NCBI RefSeq assembly: GCF_014191255.1
Contig: NZ_JACHWH010000012.1
Location: 62,001 to 126,000 of the forward strand
Direction of reading: 5' to 3'
Origin: Amycolatopsis bartoniae
Lineage (GTDB): Bacteria > Actinomycetota > Actinomycetes > Mycobacteriales > Pseudonocardiaceae
Length of the DNA stretch: 64,000 nt
Shown: positions 1 to 9,329 of the stretch, one piece after another
Layout of the letters: the number at the start of each line of letters is the position of its first letter
How positions within the stretch are numbered: position 1 is the stretch's first letter
Translations under genes and position numbers: made by a program
The notes under the pieces: model-generated
Database searches by the model: none
Told to the model about the DNA's origin: nothing
Seen by the model: only the letters and a program-made list of their open reading frames with translations

Positions 1-979
1 GCACCAGGATGATCGGCACCACCCACGGCACACCGGCGATCGTGGTCAGGTCCGGGTTCGGCGAGCGGTTCACCGTCAGCAGGTACGTCGCCACGGCGCC
101 CAGCACCACGACCGCGCCGACCTTGATCGCGATCAGCGTGGTCGGCTGCGCGACCAGGCCGTTGCGCAGCCGCGAGAAGTGCCGGAACAGCACCACGATC
201 GCGTAGCCGCCGCCCGCCACGACGAACAGCAGCCAGCTGGCCAGCGTGCCGAGGTTGCCGTTGGCCACGTCGTACAGCACCTTGCTGTCGCGGATGGTGA
301 TCGTGCCGCCCTCGCCGACGAGCGCCAGCACGACGCCGTACCACGCGATGAACAACGCCAGCGTCACGACGAACGACGGGATGCCGATCTTGGACACGAG
401 CGCGCCGGTGATGGAGCCGATCACGGTGCCGACCGTGATCGCCAGGACGATCTCGATCCACGGGTTGCTCGTGAACCCGACGAGCAGCACGATCAGCGCC
501 ACCGCCGACAGCGCCGCGCCGATCCAGATCCGCATCCAGGCGCACAGCGCGATCGCGACCACGGCCCCGATGACGAAGCCGTAGAACATCGTCGGGCCCA
601 TGGTGCCGAGCAGGTTGCCGTGTTGCGTCCAGTGCAGCGCGAGGATGGAGGCGCACACTCCGGACGCGGTACCCGCCGACAGGTCGATCTCGCCGAGCAG
701 CAGCACCGGCACGATGCCCATCGCGATGATGGTCTGCCCGCCGCCCTGCGCGAACAGGTTGGCGATGTTGTTCAGGGTCAGGAAGGAGTCCGACAGGCTC
801 GTGAACACCACGACGAGCACGAGCAGGCCCAGCAGCGCGGGCACCGCGCCGAGCTCGCCGCCGCGCAGCCGGCGGAAGTAGTCGCCGATCGCCTCGGACG
901 TGGTGCGCGAGGTGGTGTCGATCCCGAAGTCGGCGATCGCCGCGTCGGGCTCGGAAGACTTGGTGGGTGTCTCGGTCAT
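1..979 (-). CDS. xylH: Xylose-type sugar ABC transporter permease (partial, 3' end outside window)
   Basis: Membrane permease of a carbohydrate importer of the XylH/RbsC type. About 326 residues are present before the gene leaves the window, so the C-terminus is missing. After a hydrophilic N-terminus of about 45 residues the protein is a run of hydrophobic helices. The motif GEIDLSAGTASG near residue 98 is the typical permease motif that contacts the ATPase. The ATG at 979 follows the upstream ATPase stop by 12 bp, so the two are co-transcribed with the binding protein. The sugar is inferred from the XylF-like binding protein; other pentoses remain possible. Confidence 0.85.
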   Translation of the reverse strand, partial: MTETPTKSSEPDAAIADFGIDTTSRTTSEAIGDYFRRLRGGELGAVPALLGLLVLVVVFTSLSDSFLTLNNIANLFAQGGGQTIIAMGIVPVLLLGEIDLSAGTASGVCASILALHWTQHGNLLGTMGPTMFYGFVIGAVVAIALCAWMRIWIGAALSAVALIVLLVGFTSNPWIEIVLAITVGTVIGSITGALVSKIGIPSFVVTLALFIAWYGVVLALVGEGGTITIRDSKVLYDVANGNLGTLASWLLFVVAGGGYAIVVLFRHFSRLRNGLVAQPTTLIAIKVGAVVVLGAVATYLLTVNRSPNPDLTTIAGVPWVVPIILV

Positions 980-991
980 TTCGTTCCCTCG

Positions 992-1765
992 CTACACAGC
1001 CGCGACTTCGGGCCGGGCCAGGCCGAGCTCGCCCGACCGGCCGGCGGTGATCAGCTCGACCACCTGGTTGTTGGTGACGTCCTTGGTCGCCACGTCGGCG
1101 GCGAGCCGGCCGAGGTAGAGCACCGCGATGCGGTCGGCGACCTCGAACACGTCGTTCATGTTGTGGCTGATCAGGACCACGCCGAGGCCCTGCTCGGCCA
1201 GCCGCCGCACCAGGTCGAGCACCTGGCGCGTCTGGGCCACGCCCAGCGCGGCGGTGGGCTCGTCGAGCAGCACCACCTTGCTGTTCCACAGCACGGCCTT
1301 GGCGATGGCGACGGTCTGGCGCTGGCCACCGGACAGCGACGCGACCGGCGTGCGCACCGACTTCACCGTGCGGACCGACAGCGAGGCCAGGGTCTTGCGC
1401 GCGTCGAGCTCCATCGACGCCTCGTCGAGCAGTCCCCTGGCCGTGCGCTCGCGGCCGAGGAACATGTTCTGCACGATGTCCAGGTTGTCGGCGAGCGCGA
1501 GGTCCTGGTAGACGACCTCGATGCCCAGCGCGGCGGCCTCGCGCGGGTTGTGGATCTGCACGGACTCGCCGTTGAACAGCACTTCACCGCTGTCGATGCC
1601 GTGGATGCCCGCGATGCACTTGACGAGCGTCGACTTGCCGGCACCGTTGTCGCCGACGAGCGCGGTCACCTCCCCCGGGCGCACCGTCAGGTCCACGTCG
1701 TGCAGCACGTGGACCGGGCCGAAACTCTTGTTCACACCGCGCAGCGCGAGGATCGGCTCGTTCAC
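992..1765 (-). CDS. xylG: Xylose-type sugar ABC transporter ATP-binding protein
   Basis: ATPase that powers the adjacent sugar importer on the cytoplasmic face. It shows Walker A GDNGAGKS (about residue 38), the signature LSGGQ, Walker B VVLLDEPT and the H-loop in LISHN. At 257 residues it has one ABC domain, whereas classical XylG/RbsA proteins have two fused domains (about 500 aa). Single-domain versions are common in actinomycetes, so this is not a truncation. It lies between the binding protein and the permease in a three-gene minus-strand operon. Confidence 0.88.
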   Translation of the reverse strand: MNEPILALRGVNKSFGPVHVLHDVDLTVRPGEVTALVGDNGAGKSTLVKCIAGIHGIDSGEVLFNGESVQIHNPREAAALGIEVVYQDLALADNLDIVQNMFLGRERTARGLLDEASMELDARKTLASLSVRTVKSVRTPVASLSGGQRQTVAIAKAVLWNSKVVLLDEPTAALGVAQTRQVLDLVRRLAEQGLGVVLISHNMNDVFEVADRIAVLYLGRLAADVATKDVTNNQVVELITAGRSGELGLARPEVAAV

Positions 1766-1794
1766 CGCGGTACCTCCACATCGTTGGGGGCAGC

Positions 1795-1832
1795 ACTGCG
1801 GGGAAGCACCGTTCCCGGCACTTCCCCGCAGT
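1795..1832 (-). terminator. Stem-loop between binding-protein and ATPase genes
   Basis: ACTGCGGGGAAG (1795-1806) pairs perfectly with CTTCCCCGCAGT (1821-1832) around a 14-nt loop. It lies in the 78-bp gap between xylF and xylG. In sugar ABC operons such hairpins commonly protect or attenuate the message so that the binding protein is made in excess; that role here is inference. Confidence 0.55.
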
Positions 1833-1843
1833 CGCTGCGAGGG

Positions 1844-2968
1844 TCAGGAAATACCCAGCTGGGTGCAGGCCGCGGCGACCTCGGCCGTGCAGACCTCACT
1901 GGCCTTCACGTAGCCCTGGTCGACCACGAGCTTGACGTTCTGCTTCGTGATCGTCTGCGGCTGGAGCAGCACCGACTTGACGGTACGGTTGTTCTTCGGG
2001 TCCGACGAGGACGCCGTGGCGATCTTGTCGGCGCTCGCGGTGTCGCCCTTGACCAGCGCGGCGGCCAGCTGCGCGGCGGCGTCGGCCTCCTGCTGGATCG
2101 GCTTGAACACCGTCGAGTACTGGGTGCCCGCGAGGATCGCGGTCAGGCCCGCGGCGCTGGCGTCCTGCCCGGTCACCGGGACCTTGCCGGCGAGGCCGTT
2201 CTTCTGCAGCACCGTGATGATGGCGCCGGCGAGGCCGTCGTTGGCCGCGAGCACGCCGTCCACCTTGCCCCCGTTGGCCGAGAGCAGCTGCTCGAAGGTC
2301 TGGCCGCCCTTCTGGTTGTCCCAGCCGTCGATGGCCTGGCTGGCGACCTTCTTCAGCGCGCCCGAGGTGTAGAGCGGGCCGACGATGTTCTCCTGCCCGT
2401 TGTGGAACAGGGTCGCGTTGTTGTCCGTCGGCGAGCCCTCGATCTCGATGACCTGCGCGCCCTGCTTGCCCTTCAGCGCGTCCGCGAGCGCCTGGCCCTG
2501 CAGCTCGCCGACCTTCGTGTTGTCGAAGCTGACGTAGTAGTTGGCGCTGCCGCCCAGGTTGAGCCGGTCGTAGTCGATGACCGGGACGCCCTGCTGCGCG
2601 GCCTTCTGCTCCACCGTCGCGCCGACGTCCCCGCTCGGCGCGGCGATGATCAGGGCCTTGACGCCCTGGCTCAGCATGCTGTCGGCGTACTGCGAGAACT
2701 TCTGGTTGTCACCCTGCGCGTTCTCGATGATCGGGCTCAGGCCCGCCTTCGTCAGCGCGGCCTGCAGCATGGGCTGGTCGAACCCGGCCCACCGGGCGGA
2801 AGTCGCGGTCTCCGGGAGGATGACGCCCACCTTCGGGCCGCCGTTCGAGCTTCCGCCCTGGTCACCGCTGCCCGAGCCGCCGCTGGAACTGTTCGCCCCG
2901 CAGGCCGTCAGCGCCAGGGCCACGCCCGTCCCGGCGGCCAGCAGGGCAAGGGTCTTTCTCCGCTTCAT
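1844..2968 (-). CDS. xylF: Xylose-binding periplasmic-type lipoprotein
   Basis: Extracellular sugar-binding lipoprotein (374 aa). The ATG at 2968 is preceded by AGGGGA, and the N-terminus MKRRKTLALLAAG ends in the lipobox LTAC, followed by a Gly/Ser-rich linker. The segments YDRL, YVSFDNTKVGELQG, SPTDNNA, AANDGLAG and VTGQDA match the XylF branch of the periplasmic-binding-protein 1/LacI fold, including the residues that line the sugar pocket. It is the first gene of the operon and is followed by a stem-loop. Two inverted-repeat operators lie immediately upstream. Xylose is the best guess; another pentose is possible. Confidence 0.88.
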   Translation of the reverse strand: MKRRKTLALLAAGTGVALALTACGANSSSGGSGSGDQGGSSNGGPKVGVILPETATSARWAGFDQPMLQAALTKAGLSPIIENAQGDNQKFSQYADSMLSQGVKALIIAAPSGDVGATVEQKAAQQGVPVIDYDRLNLGGSANYYVSFDNTKVGELQGQALADALKGKQGAQVIEIEGSPTDNNATLFHNGQENIVGPLYTSGALKKVASQAIDGWDNQKGGQTFEQLLSANGGKVDGVLAANDGLAGAIITVLQKNGLAGKVPVTGQDASAAGLTAILAGTQYSTVFKPIQQEADAAAQLAAALVKGDTASADKIATASSSDPKNNRTVKSVLLQPQTITKQNVKLVVDQGYVKASEVCTAEVAAACTQLGIS

Positions 2969-2984
2969 TGCGTCCCCTAGGGAA

Positions 2985-3026
2985 ATGTTGTGGTCGGCAA
3001 CATTTGAATGTTGTGTGCGACAACAT
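2985..3026. promoter_or_regulatory. Tandem inverted-repeat operator pair upstream of xylF
   Basis: Two 19-bp sites share identical arms: ATGTTG-N7-CAACAT at 2985-3003 and again at 3008-3026, with centres 23 bp apart (about two helical turns). The sequence between them (2998-3013) also forms CAACATT-TG-AATGTTG. They sit 17-58 bp upstream of the xylF ATG. A sugar-responsive repressor of the ROK, LacI or DeoR type is expected to bind, but no such gene is in the window. Confidence 0.7.
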
Positions 3027-3226
3027 ACGTCCCGGAGGCCGGTGTGCGGAAGATTTCTAGATCGATTCAGACGCGAAGAGTGTTCACGTTCTGGTAACAG
3101 TCCCCCGATCGGACCGGAACCGGGCGGTGCGCAGGGGCGATGGGGTCCCGAGCGTGACCAGAAGGGCACGCGCCGCAGCGGAACCGCTCTTGGACGGCGG
3201 CCGGTGCCGGACGCGAGACTGGGAGC

Positions 3227-5011
3227 ATGTTCCAGACGCGTCCCACGTTGCAGGGCACCTTCGGCATGGTCTCGTCCACCCACTGGCTCGCCTCGGCCAC
3301 CGCCATGGCGGTGCTCGAGGACGGCGGGAACGCCTACGACGCGGCCGTGGCCGCCGCCTTCGTGCTGCACGTCGCCGAGCCGCACCTCAACGGGCCCGGC
3401 GGCGAGGTCCCGATCCTCCTGGCGCCCGCCGGGCAGCCCCCGCGCGTGCTGTGCGGGCAGGGCCCGGCCCCGGCCGGTGCGGCCATCGAGCACTACACCT
3501 CGCTCGGCCTCGACCTCGTGCCCGGCACTGGCCCGCTGGCGGCCGCGGTGCCCGGCGCGGTCGACGCGTGGCTGCTGCTGTTGCGCGACCACGGCACGAA
3601 GTCCCTGCGCGAGGTGCTGCGCTACGCCATCGGATACGCCGAGCACGGGGTGCCGGCGGTCGAGCGCATCGGCGCGACGATCGACACCGTCCGTGAGCTG
3701 TTCGAGACCGAGTGGACCACCTCCGCCGAGGTCTACCTGCCCGGCGGCAGGGCACCCGCGCCGGGCGAGCTGCTGAAGAACCCGGCGCTCGCGCGGACGT
3801 GGCAGCGGCTGCTCACAGAGGCCGAGGCCGCGGGCGGCGACCGGGAGCACCAGATCGAGGCGGCACGCAGGACGTGGCGCGAGGGCTTCGTCGCCGAGGC
3901 GATCGCCGGGTTCGCCGCGAAGTCCACTATGGACACTTCCGGCGAGCGGCACGCGGGCACCCTCACCGGGGACGACCTCGCCGCGTTTTCCGCCACCTAC
4001 GAGGATCCCGTCACCTACGACTGGCACGGCTGGACGATCGCGAAGGCCGGGCTGTGGAGCCAGGGACCGGTGTTCCTGCAGCAGCTCGCGCTCCTGCCCG
4101 GCGAGCTGGACTACGCCACACCGGACTACTACCACACGCTCGTCGAGGGCACGAAGCTCGCGATGGCCGACCGCGAAGCCTGGTACGGCGACAGCGCGGA
4201 CGTCTCGCTGGAGACGCTGCTTTCCCCCGCCTACAACGAATCCCGGCGCAGGCTGATCGGCGAGTACGCCTCGCGCGAGCTGCGCCCGGGCAGCCCGGAC
4301 GGCCGGGAGCCACGGCTGAGCGAGCACGCCCGGTTCGTCGCCGCGGGCGGCGAGATCCGCACCCCGGCCGGCGCGGGCGAACCGACCGTGGCCGAGAACG
4401 GCGCGACGCGCGGCGACACGTGCCACGTCGACGTCGTGGACCGCTGGGGCAACATGGTGGCCGCCACGCCGAGCGGCGGCTGGCTGCAGTCCAACCCCGT
4501 GATCCCGGGACTCGGCTTCCCGCTCGGCACCCGCTTGCAGATGGCCTGGCTCGACCCCGGGCTGCCGAACTCCCTGGCACCGGGGAAGCGCCCGCGCACC
4601 ACGCTGAGCCCGTCGCTCGCCCTGCGTGACGGCGTGCCGGTGCTGGCGTTCGGCACTCCCGGCGGCGACCAGCAGGACCAGTGGAACCTGCACTTCTTCC
4701 TCGCCGTGGCGCTGCGCGGAAAGGTGCGCGGCGGGCTCGACCTGCAGGGCGCGATCGACGCGCCGAACTGGCACACCGACAGCTTCCCCGGCTCGTTCTA
4801 CCCGCGGGGCATGGTGCCCGGCGGGGTGACCGTGGAATCGCGGATCGGTGACGACGTGATCGGCGCGCTGCGTGGCCGCGGACACGACGTGACGGTGGGC
4901 GACGCCTGGTCCGAAGGCCGGTTGTGCGCGGTGGCGCGGGATCCGGAGACCGGCGTGCTCGCGGCCGCCGCGAACCCCCGCGGCATGCAGGGCTACGCCG
5001 CCGGGCGGTGA
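3227..5011 (+). CDS. Gamma-glutamyltransferase family protein (Ntn hydrolase)
   Basis: Member of the gamma-glutamyltranspeptidase/cephalosporin acylase family (594 aa), which self-cleaves at a Thr to give two subunits. The N-terminal GGNAYDAAVAAAFVLHV is diagnostic. GDTCHVDVVD places the probable nucleophile at Thr398, and the oxyanion/substrate region GGDQQDQW lies near residue 480. The usual TTH(F/I)S of true GGT is TCHVD here, and no signal peptide is evident, so it may be a cytoplasmic amide hydrolase of unknown substrate. Monocistronic, convergent with phoD. Confidence 0.85.
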   Translation: MFQTRPTLQGTFGMVSSTHWLASATAMAVLEDGGNAYDAAVAAAFVLHVAEPHLNGPGGEVPILLAPAGQPPRVLCGQGPAPAGAAIEHYTSLGLDLVPGTGPLAAAVPGAVDAWLLLLRDHGTKSLREVLRYAIGYAEHGVPAVERIGATIDTVRELFETEWTTSAEVYLPGGRAPAPGELLKNPALARTWQRLLTEAEAAGGDREHQIEAARRTWREGFVAEAIAGFAAKSTMDTSGERHAGTLTGDDLAAFSATYEDPVTYDWHGWTIAKAGLWSQGPVFLQQLALLPGELDYATPDYYHTLVEGTKLAMADREAWYGDSADVSLETLLSPAYNESRRRLIGEYASRELRPGSPDGREPRLSEHARFVAAGGEIRTPAGAGEPTVAENGATRGDTCHVDVVDRWGNMVAATPSGGWLQSNPVIPGLGFPLGTRLQMAWLDPGLPNSLAPGKRPRTTLSPSLALRDGVPVLAFGTPGGDQQDQWNLHFFLAVALRGKVRGGLDLQGAIDAPNWHTDSFPGSFYPRGMVPGGVTVESRIGDDVIGALRGRGHDVTVGDAWSEGRLCAVARDPETGVLAAAANPRGMQGYAAGR

Positions 5012-5021
5012 CCGCGGGGCA

Positions 5022-5050
5022 CAGCGGCCGGGAGGGCGTCCCGGCCGCTG
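5022..5050. terminator. Bidirectional terminator hairpin
   Basis: CAGCGGCCGGGA (5022-5033) pairs perfectly with TCCCGGCCGCTG (5039-5050) over a 5-nt loop. It lies between the convergent GGT-like and phoD genes. No T-run is present, as is usual in high-GC actinomycetes. Confidence 0.7.
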
Positions 5051-5057
5051 GCTCCCC

Positions 5058-6602
5058 TCACGCCGCCTGCAGGCCCCGCTGCCCCGCCTGCAGGACGAAC
5101 GACCTGTCCGTCGACACCGTGACCTTCGCCGGGTCGGGCTCCAGCACACTGGACACGACCCGGAAGTCGGCCTTCAGCTGCCCCGGCGTCGCGGTGACCC
5201 GGACGTACCCGCGCTTGTTCTGGCAGTACTTGATGTGCGGGTTGTTGGCGAGCCACGCCGAGGACGGTGCCGTGGCGTCGGTGTAGGTCGAGACCGACGT
5301 GGCCACCAGCTCCGAGCCGACGATCGGGCCGGAGTGATCGAAGTAGTCCTGGCGCAGGTCGGCCGCCCAGTGCCGGTGCACGTCGCCGGTGAGCACGACG
5401 GGGTTCGGCACGCCCCGGTCGACCCAGCCCTGCGTGATCCGGTTGCGGGAAGCCTCGTAGCCGTCCCAGGAGTCGGGATCGTCGCAGGTGGACTTGTCGC
5501 CGTCGCCGTCGCGCTGGGCGAAGAACACCTGCTGCCCCAGGAAGTCCCACGTCGCGGGGTGGGTGCCGAAGGCGTTGAGCAGCCACTGCTCCTGCGCGCT
5601 GCCGGTGATCGTGCGGCTGGTGTCCCGGTAGACGGTGCACGCGGTGCCGGTCGCCTGCGCGCTGCGGTACTGGCGCGTGTCGAGCATGTGGAAGCGCGCG
5701 AGGTTCCCCCACAGGAACTGCCGGTACAACTGGATGGTGCTGCCGCTGGGCTTGGCGGTCGAGCGGATCGGCATGTGCTCGTAGAACGCCTGGAACCCGG
5801 CGGCCTTGCGCGCCGCGCTGGCGGGGCTCGTGGTCCCGTTCCAGTTGTTCATGACCTCGTGGTCGTCGAACACGACGAGCCACGGCGCCGCGGCGTGCGC
5901 GGCCTGCAGGTTCGCGTCGGTCTTGTGCTGGCCGTGCCGGGCGCGGTAGATCGCGAGCGTCGTGGTGTCGTCGGGCACCGCGAGCCCGCGTGCCTTGAGG
6001 CTCGCCGCCTGCCCGGAGGGCTTCTCGTAGATGTAGTCGCCGAGGAACAGCACGAGGTCCGGATCGTCGGCGACGATGCCGCGGTGGGCGTGGTAGAAGC
6101 CCTCCTCCCAGTGCTGGCAGGAGCCGAAGCAGTACTTCAGCTGGCTGACCGCCGCGCCCGCCGCGGGCGCGGTGCGCGTCCGGCCGACCGGTGAGATGTA
6201 CCCGGCGCTGCGGAAGCGGTAGAAGTACTCGCGTGCCGGTTCCAGCCCGGCCGGTTCGACGTGCACGCTGTGTGCCGCCGCCCGCGTCGTCGACACGGTG
6301 CCGCTCTGCACGATCGAGGTGAACGCCTCGTCGTTCGCGACCTCCCAGGCGACGTCGTAGGTGGCGTCGGGCATTCCGCCGAAGCCGTCGGGGTTCAGCG
6401 GCGCCGGCGCGAGCCGGGTCCACAGCACGACGCTGTCCGGCAGCGGGTCACCGGAGGCGACGCCCAGCTGGAACGGGTCGTGGATGGCGGGGGCGGCGGC
6501 CGCGGTGCGGGCGGCCGCCCAGGACGGCAGCGAGGCCGTCGCGGCGACGGTCGCGGTGGCGAGCCCGCCGAGCAGGACGGACCTGCGGTTGACCTGACCC
6601 AT
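5058..6602 (-). CDS. phoD: PhoD-type alkaline phosphatase/phosphodiesterase, Tat-exported
   Basis: Secreted metallophosphatase (514 aa). The N-terminus NRRSVLLGG, followed by a hydrophobic stretch and an Ala-rich cleavage region, is a twin-arginine signal. The FN3-like PhoD N-domain (GVASGDPLPDSVVLWTRL) precedes the metallophosphatase domain. Metal-binding motifs visible are FGSCQ, FLGDYIYE, VFDDHEVMNNW and LTGDVHRHW. Length is normal for the family. It would release phosphate from phosphodiesters outside the cell. No clear PHO box was recognised upstream. The SH3-like secreted protein upstream is 21 bp away on the same strand and may be co-transcribed. Confidence 0.93.
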   Translation of the reverse strand: MGQVNRRSVLLGGLATATVAATASLPSWAAARTAAAAPAIHDPFQLGVASGDPLPDSVVLWTRLAPAPLNPDGFGGMPDATYDVAWEVANDEAFTSIVQSGTVSTTRAAAHSVHVEPAGLEPAREYFYRFRSAGYISPVGRTRTAPAAGAAVSQLKYCFGSCQHWEEGFYHAHRGIVADDPDLVLFLGDYIYEKPSGQAASLKARGLAVPDDTTTLAIYRARHGQHKTDANLQAAHAAAPWLVVFDDHEVMNNWNGTTSPASAARKAAGFQAFYEHMPIRSTAKPSGSTIQLYRQFLWGNLARFHMLDTRQYRSAQATGTACTVYRDTSRTITGSAQEQWLLNAFGTHPATWDFLGQQVFFAQRDGDGDKSTCDDPDSWDGYEASRNRITQGWVDRGVPNPVVLTGDVHRHWAADLRQDYFDHSGPIVGSELVATSVSTYTDATAPSSAWLANNPHIKYCQNKRGYVRVTATPGQLKADFRVVSSVLEPDPAKVTVSTDRSFVLQAGQRGLQAA

Positions 6603-6623
6603 GGGTGCGTTCTCCTTCGTCGG

Positions 6624-7283
6624 TCAGGCGGCGTAGTCGGTCAGGCCGCCGCTGCAGTTCTGGAGAGTGGGAGTGGCGGAGTAGTCCGCGACGCAGACCT
6701 TGTAGTAGATCCAGTCGCCGGAGCCGGCTCCCGTCGCGCGGTCGGTGTTCGTGCCCGAGCCGCCGGAGTTCCAGGCGTAGAACGGGCCCGCGCCGCCGGC
6801 GAGCCAGTAGGCGACGACGGCCGACTTGCCGTCGGCTTCCTTGTCGTAGACCAGGAAGTGCGCGTCGGAGGCCCGGAACTGCCCCTCCCCCGCGCAGGAG
6901 CCGGAGCTGCACTCGGCGCTGCCGCTGCCGACCCCGCAGTCGGGCGCGACCCGGCCGTCCGAGCCGGTCTTGACGTAGCCGTCGGACAGGTAGCCGCCCA
7001 GCGCGGGCACGTAGTCCCACAGGGTGGTGGTGCCGAGCGGGCCCGCGACGGAGGTGCCCGTCGTCTGGCAGTCGATCGCCACCGTCGTCCCGTTGGCGAC
7101 CGTGCGCACCGCGGTCGCGCTCGTGCTGGGCGCCCGCCGCACGGTGAGCGGGTCGCCGGCGGTCTGTACGGTGCCGCTCACCGCCGCGCCCGCGGGCAGG
7201 GCTCCGGCGAGCAGCACCCCCGCGGCGGCCACCACGACCGCCGCCGTTCTCCCGGCCGTCCGCCGGATCTGTGCACGCGTCAT
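6624..7283 (-). CDS. Secreted bacterial SH3-domain protein
   Basis: Exported protein of 219 aa from the ATG at 7283; a GTG at 7313 would add ten residues, but the ATG gives a cleaner signal peptide (basic start, about 20 hydrophobic residues, AGA/ALPAGAA). An SH3b-like domain follows (DPLTVRRAP...TVANGTTVAIDCQ...WDYVPALGGYLSDGYV), a fold that often binds cell-wall peptides. The C-terminal half, with several Cys (VAPDCGVGSG...CSSGSC...VCVADY), resembles no family I can name. It lies upstream of phoD on the same strand. Function unknown; a wall-binding role is inference. Confidence 0.78.
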   Translation of the reverse strand: MTRAQIRRTAGRTAAVVVAAAGVLLAGALPAGAAVSGTVQTAGDPLTVRRAPSTSATAVRTVANGTTVAIDCQTTGTSVAGPLGTTTLWDYVPALGGYLSDGYVKTGSDGRVAPDCGVGSGSAECSSGSCAGEGQFRASDAHFLVYDKEADGKSAVVAYWLAGGAGPFYAWNSGGSGTNTDRATGAGSGDWIYYKVCVADYSATPTLQNCSGGLTDYAA

Positions 7284-7375
7284 GCCGGAGAAGGTTCCGG
7301 CAACCGTGTACACGAACCGTACAAACGATTTCCCATGTCAATTCCCCGCATCACTGTGCGCAATGCCGGAATTCG

Positions 7376-7390
7376 ACGCTCGGTGAGCGT
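7376..7390. promoter_or_regulatory. Small inverted repeat in divergent promoter region
   Basis: ACGCTC-GGT-GAGCGT is a perfect 15-bp inverted repeat in the 261-bp gap between the divergent SH3-protein and flavohemoglobin genes. The gap is clearly AT-richer than its flanks, as expected for promoters. The repeat does not match the NsrR or NorR sites I know; it may be an operator for either gene. Confidence 0.35.
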
Positions 7391-7544
7391 TGCCCGCGGC
7401 CACACCGGAATGCGGACTGGTGACTTTTTCCCAGTGCCCGCAAGGTCTTGAATGCAAATTGCGACCCGATTACGCTGTTCCGCGAGTCGCCCGAACCGGC
7501 ACACTTTTCCGCTCCCACCGGCACGAAGGGAATCAAGATCCACT

Positions 7545-8693
7545 GTGGACACGGCTCGGCTGCGCAGCAGCTGGAACACGGTCGCGGGTTTCGGCGGCGG
7601 CGTACCGTTGTTCTTCTATTCGACCTTGTTCCTCACCCATCCGCACCTGCGCGAGATGTTTCCGGCGGGCATGTCCGCCCAGCGGGACAAGCTGGTGCGG
7701 GCGCTGGGGCGGGTCGTCGCCTCGGTCGACGACCTGGAGTCCGCGGTCCCGTTCCTGCAGCAGCTGGGCCGCGACCACCGCAAGTTCTCCGTGACGCCGG
7801 ACCACTACCCGGCGGTCGGGCAGGCGCTGCTCACGACGCTGGAGCACTTCCTGGCCGATGACTGGACCCCGGAGCTCGCCGAAGACTGGACAGCCGCCTA
7901 CAAGCTCGTCGCCGACGTCATGGTGGCCGCGGCCCGCGAGGGTGCGCACACCGCGCCGCCCTGGTGGAACGCGGAGGTCGTGCGGCACGAGCGGCGCGGC
8001 CTCGACATCGCGGTGCTCACGCTGCGGACCGACCGGCCGCTGCGGTACCGGCCGGGGCAGAGCGTCGCGGTGGAAACCGCGCTGCGGCCCCGGATCTGGC
8101 GGTACTTCTCCCCGGCGAACGCGCCGCGGGAGGACAACCTGCTGGAGCTGCACGTCCGCATGGTCGACGGCGGGGCGGTCAGCTCCGCGCTCGTCCAGGC
8201 GGTCGGGCCGGGCGACGTGCTGCGGCTGGGCTCACCGGTCGGTTCGCGGCTCACGCTCGACCACGCCCAGGACGTCGTGCTGATCTCGGGGGGCACCGGG
8301 CTCGCGCCGTTCAAGGCGCTGCTCGGCCAGATCGCCGACGAGTCCTTCCCCCGCCGGGCGCACCTGTTCACGGGTGCCCGCACGGCACGCGAACTGTACG
8401 ACCTGCCGGCGCTGCAAGCGCTTTCCGCGGCGCAGCCGCGGCTGCGGGTGACCCCGGTCGTCTCGGACGACCCGCGGTTCCCCGGCCCGCGCGGCGAGGC
8501 CGGCGAGATCGCCCTGCGCCACGGGCCGTGGCACGACCAGGAGGTGTACGTGTGCGGTTCACCGGCGATGGTGACCACGACGCGCGGCCTCCTGCGGGAC
8601 GCGGGCGTCGACGCCGAACGCGTGCGGTGGGAGGACTTCTCCGGTTACCAGGACCCGGTGGAGACCGGGATCGGCTTCTTGACGAGGGGATAA
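7545..8693 (+). CDS. Flavohemoglobin (globin plus FAD/NAD reductase)
   Basis: Likely nitric-oxide dioxygenase or heme reductase (382 aa). A GTG at 7545 is chosen because the globin domain begins directly after it; an upstream ATG at 7452 would add 31 unlike residues. Residues 1-135 are a globin with B10 Tyr25 and a proximal His78 in GRDHRKF. Residues 140-240 form the FAD barrel (RYFSPAN), and 250-382 the NAD domain ([19 protein letters not shown]). It is a compact version of Hmp. It heads an operon with a DivIVA-like protein (12-bp gap) and a truncated hemoglobin, which suggests that it supplies electrons to both hemes. Confidence 0.88.
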   Translation: MDTARLRSSWNTVAGFGGGVPLFFYSTLFLTHPHLREMFPAGMSAQRDKLVRALGRVVASVDDLESAVPFLQQLGRDHRKFSVTPDHYPAVGQALLTTLEHFLADDWTPELAEDWTAAYKLVADVMVAAAREGAHTAPPWWNAEVVRHERRGLDIAVLTLRTDRPLRYRPGQSVAVETALRPRIWRYFSPANAPREDNLLELHVRMVDGGAVSSALVQAVGPGDVLRLGSPVGSRLTLDHAQDVVLISGGTGLAPFKALLGQIADESFPRRAHLFTGARTARELYDLPALQALSAAQPRLRVTPVVSDDPRFPGPRGEAGEIALRHGPWHDQEVYVCGSPAMVTTTRGLLRDAGVDAERVRWEDFSGYQDPVETGIGFLTRG

Positions 8694-8705
8694 GGACTAC
8701 CCGGC

Positions 8706-9329
8706 ATGACACTGCAGGCCGACGACCAGCGGCAGCCCGCCGCCCGGCGGATCCTCACCCCCGAACGGATCCGCAGCATCACCTTCAGCAAGTCCCCGCT
8801 GGGCCGGCGCGGGATCGACCCGGACGAGGTGGAACTGTTCCGGCACCGGCTCGCCGAGGAGATCGCCGCGGGCGAGGCGGAGAACATGCGCCTGCGCGCG
8901 GAGGTCGAGCGGCTGCGCGACTGGTACCGCAGCCACGGCGAGAACGTGGACCCCGTGCTGCTGCCGCGGCAGGTCGACGTCGAGGCCGTGGCGCTGCTGT
9001 CCGAGGCGCAGCTGCAGGCGGAGGCGTACATCGCGCAGGCGGAGGCGCACTGCCGGAGGCTGACCGGGGACGCGCGCCGCCAGGCGATGACGTTGCTGCG
9101 GGACGCCGAGCAGCGCGCGGAGGTCGCGGCGCAGGACGCGGTGCGGGTGTACCGCGCCGAGGCGGGGCAGCACCACGCTGCGGAGGTCGAGGAGCTGGAA
9201 CGCCGCCTGGCCTGGCTGCGCGCGTTCTGCCACGCGGTGCAGGTCCAGCTGCACGCGGCGTCCGACGCGTTCGCGCAGGAGATCGACAAGCTCACCCAGT
9301 TCACCCCACCCGACCGGAGGCAGCCATGA
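8706..9329 (+). CDS. DivIVA-like coiled-coil protein
   Basis: A 207-aa, largely helical protein. The N-terminal segment [21 protein letters not shown] and the following [20 protein letters not shown] resemble the DivIVA/Wag31 lipid-binding head and coiled coil. A second long heptad region runs from about residue 85 to 185, rich in Ala/Glu/Arg. No transmembrane helix or enzyme motif is present. It overlaps the next gene by 4 bp (ATGA). A DivIVA-type scaffold between two hemoglobin genes is unexpected and could place the heme proteins at curved membrane or hyphal tips; that is inference. Confidence 0.75.
   Translation: MTLQADDQRQPAARRILTPERIRSITFSKSPLGRRGIDPDEVELFRHRLAEEIAAGEAENMRLRAEVERLRDWYRSHGENVDPVLLPRQVDVEAVALLSEAQLQAEAYIAQAEAHCRRLTGDARRQAMTLLRDAEQRAEVAAQDAVRVYRAEAGQHHAAEVEELERRLAWLRAFCHAVQVQLHAASDAFAQEIDKLTQFTPPDRRQP

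Noticed and set aside
179..2980. A 933-codon open frame on the plus strand
   Set aside because: It is antisense to the xyl operon; its product is low-complexity Arg/His/Asp/Ala, typical of frame shadows in high-GC DNA.
1844..5149. A 1101-codon minus-strand frame containing xylF
   Set aside because: The upstream 725 codons are antisense to the GGT-like gene; the real xylF begins at the ATG at 2968 with signal peptide and RBS.
7376..7390. An NsrR or NorR site for the hemoglobin operon
   Set aside because: The inverted repeat does not match known NO-regulator consensus sites; kept only as an unnamed palindrome.
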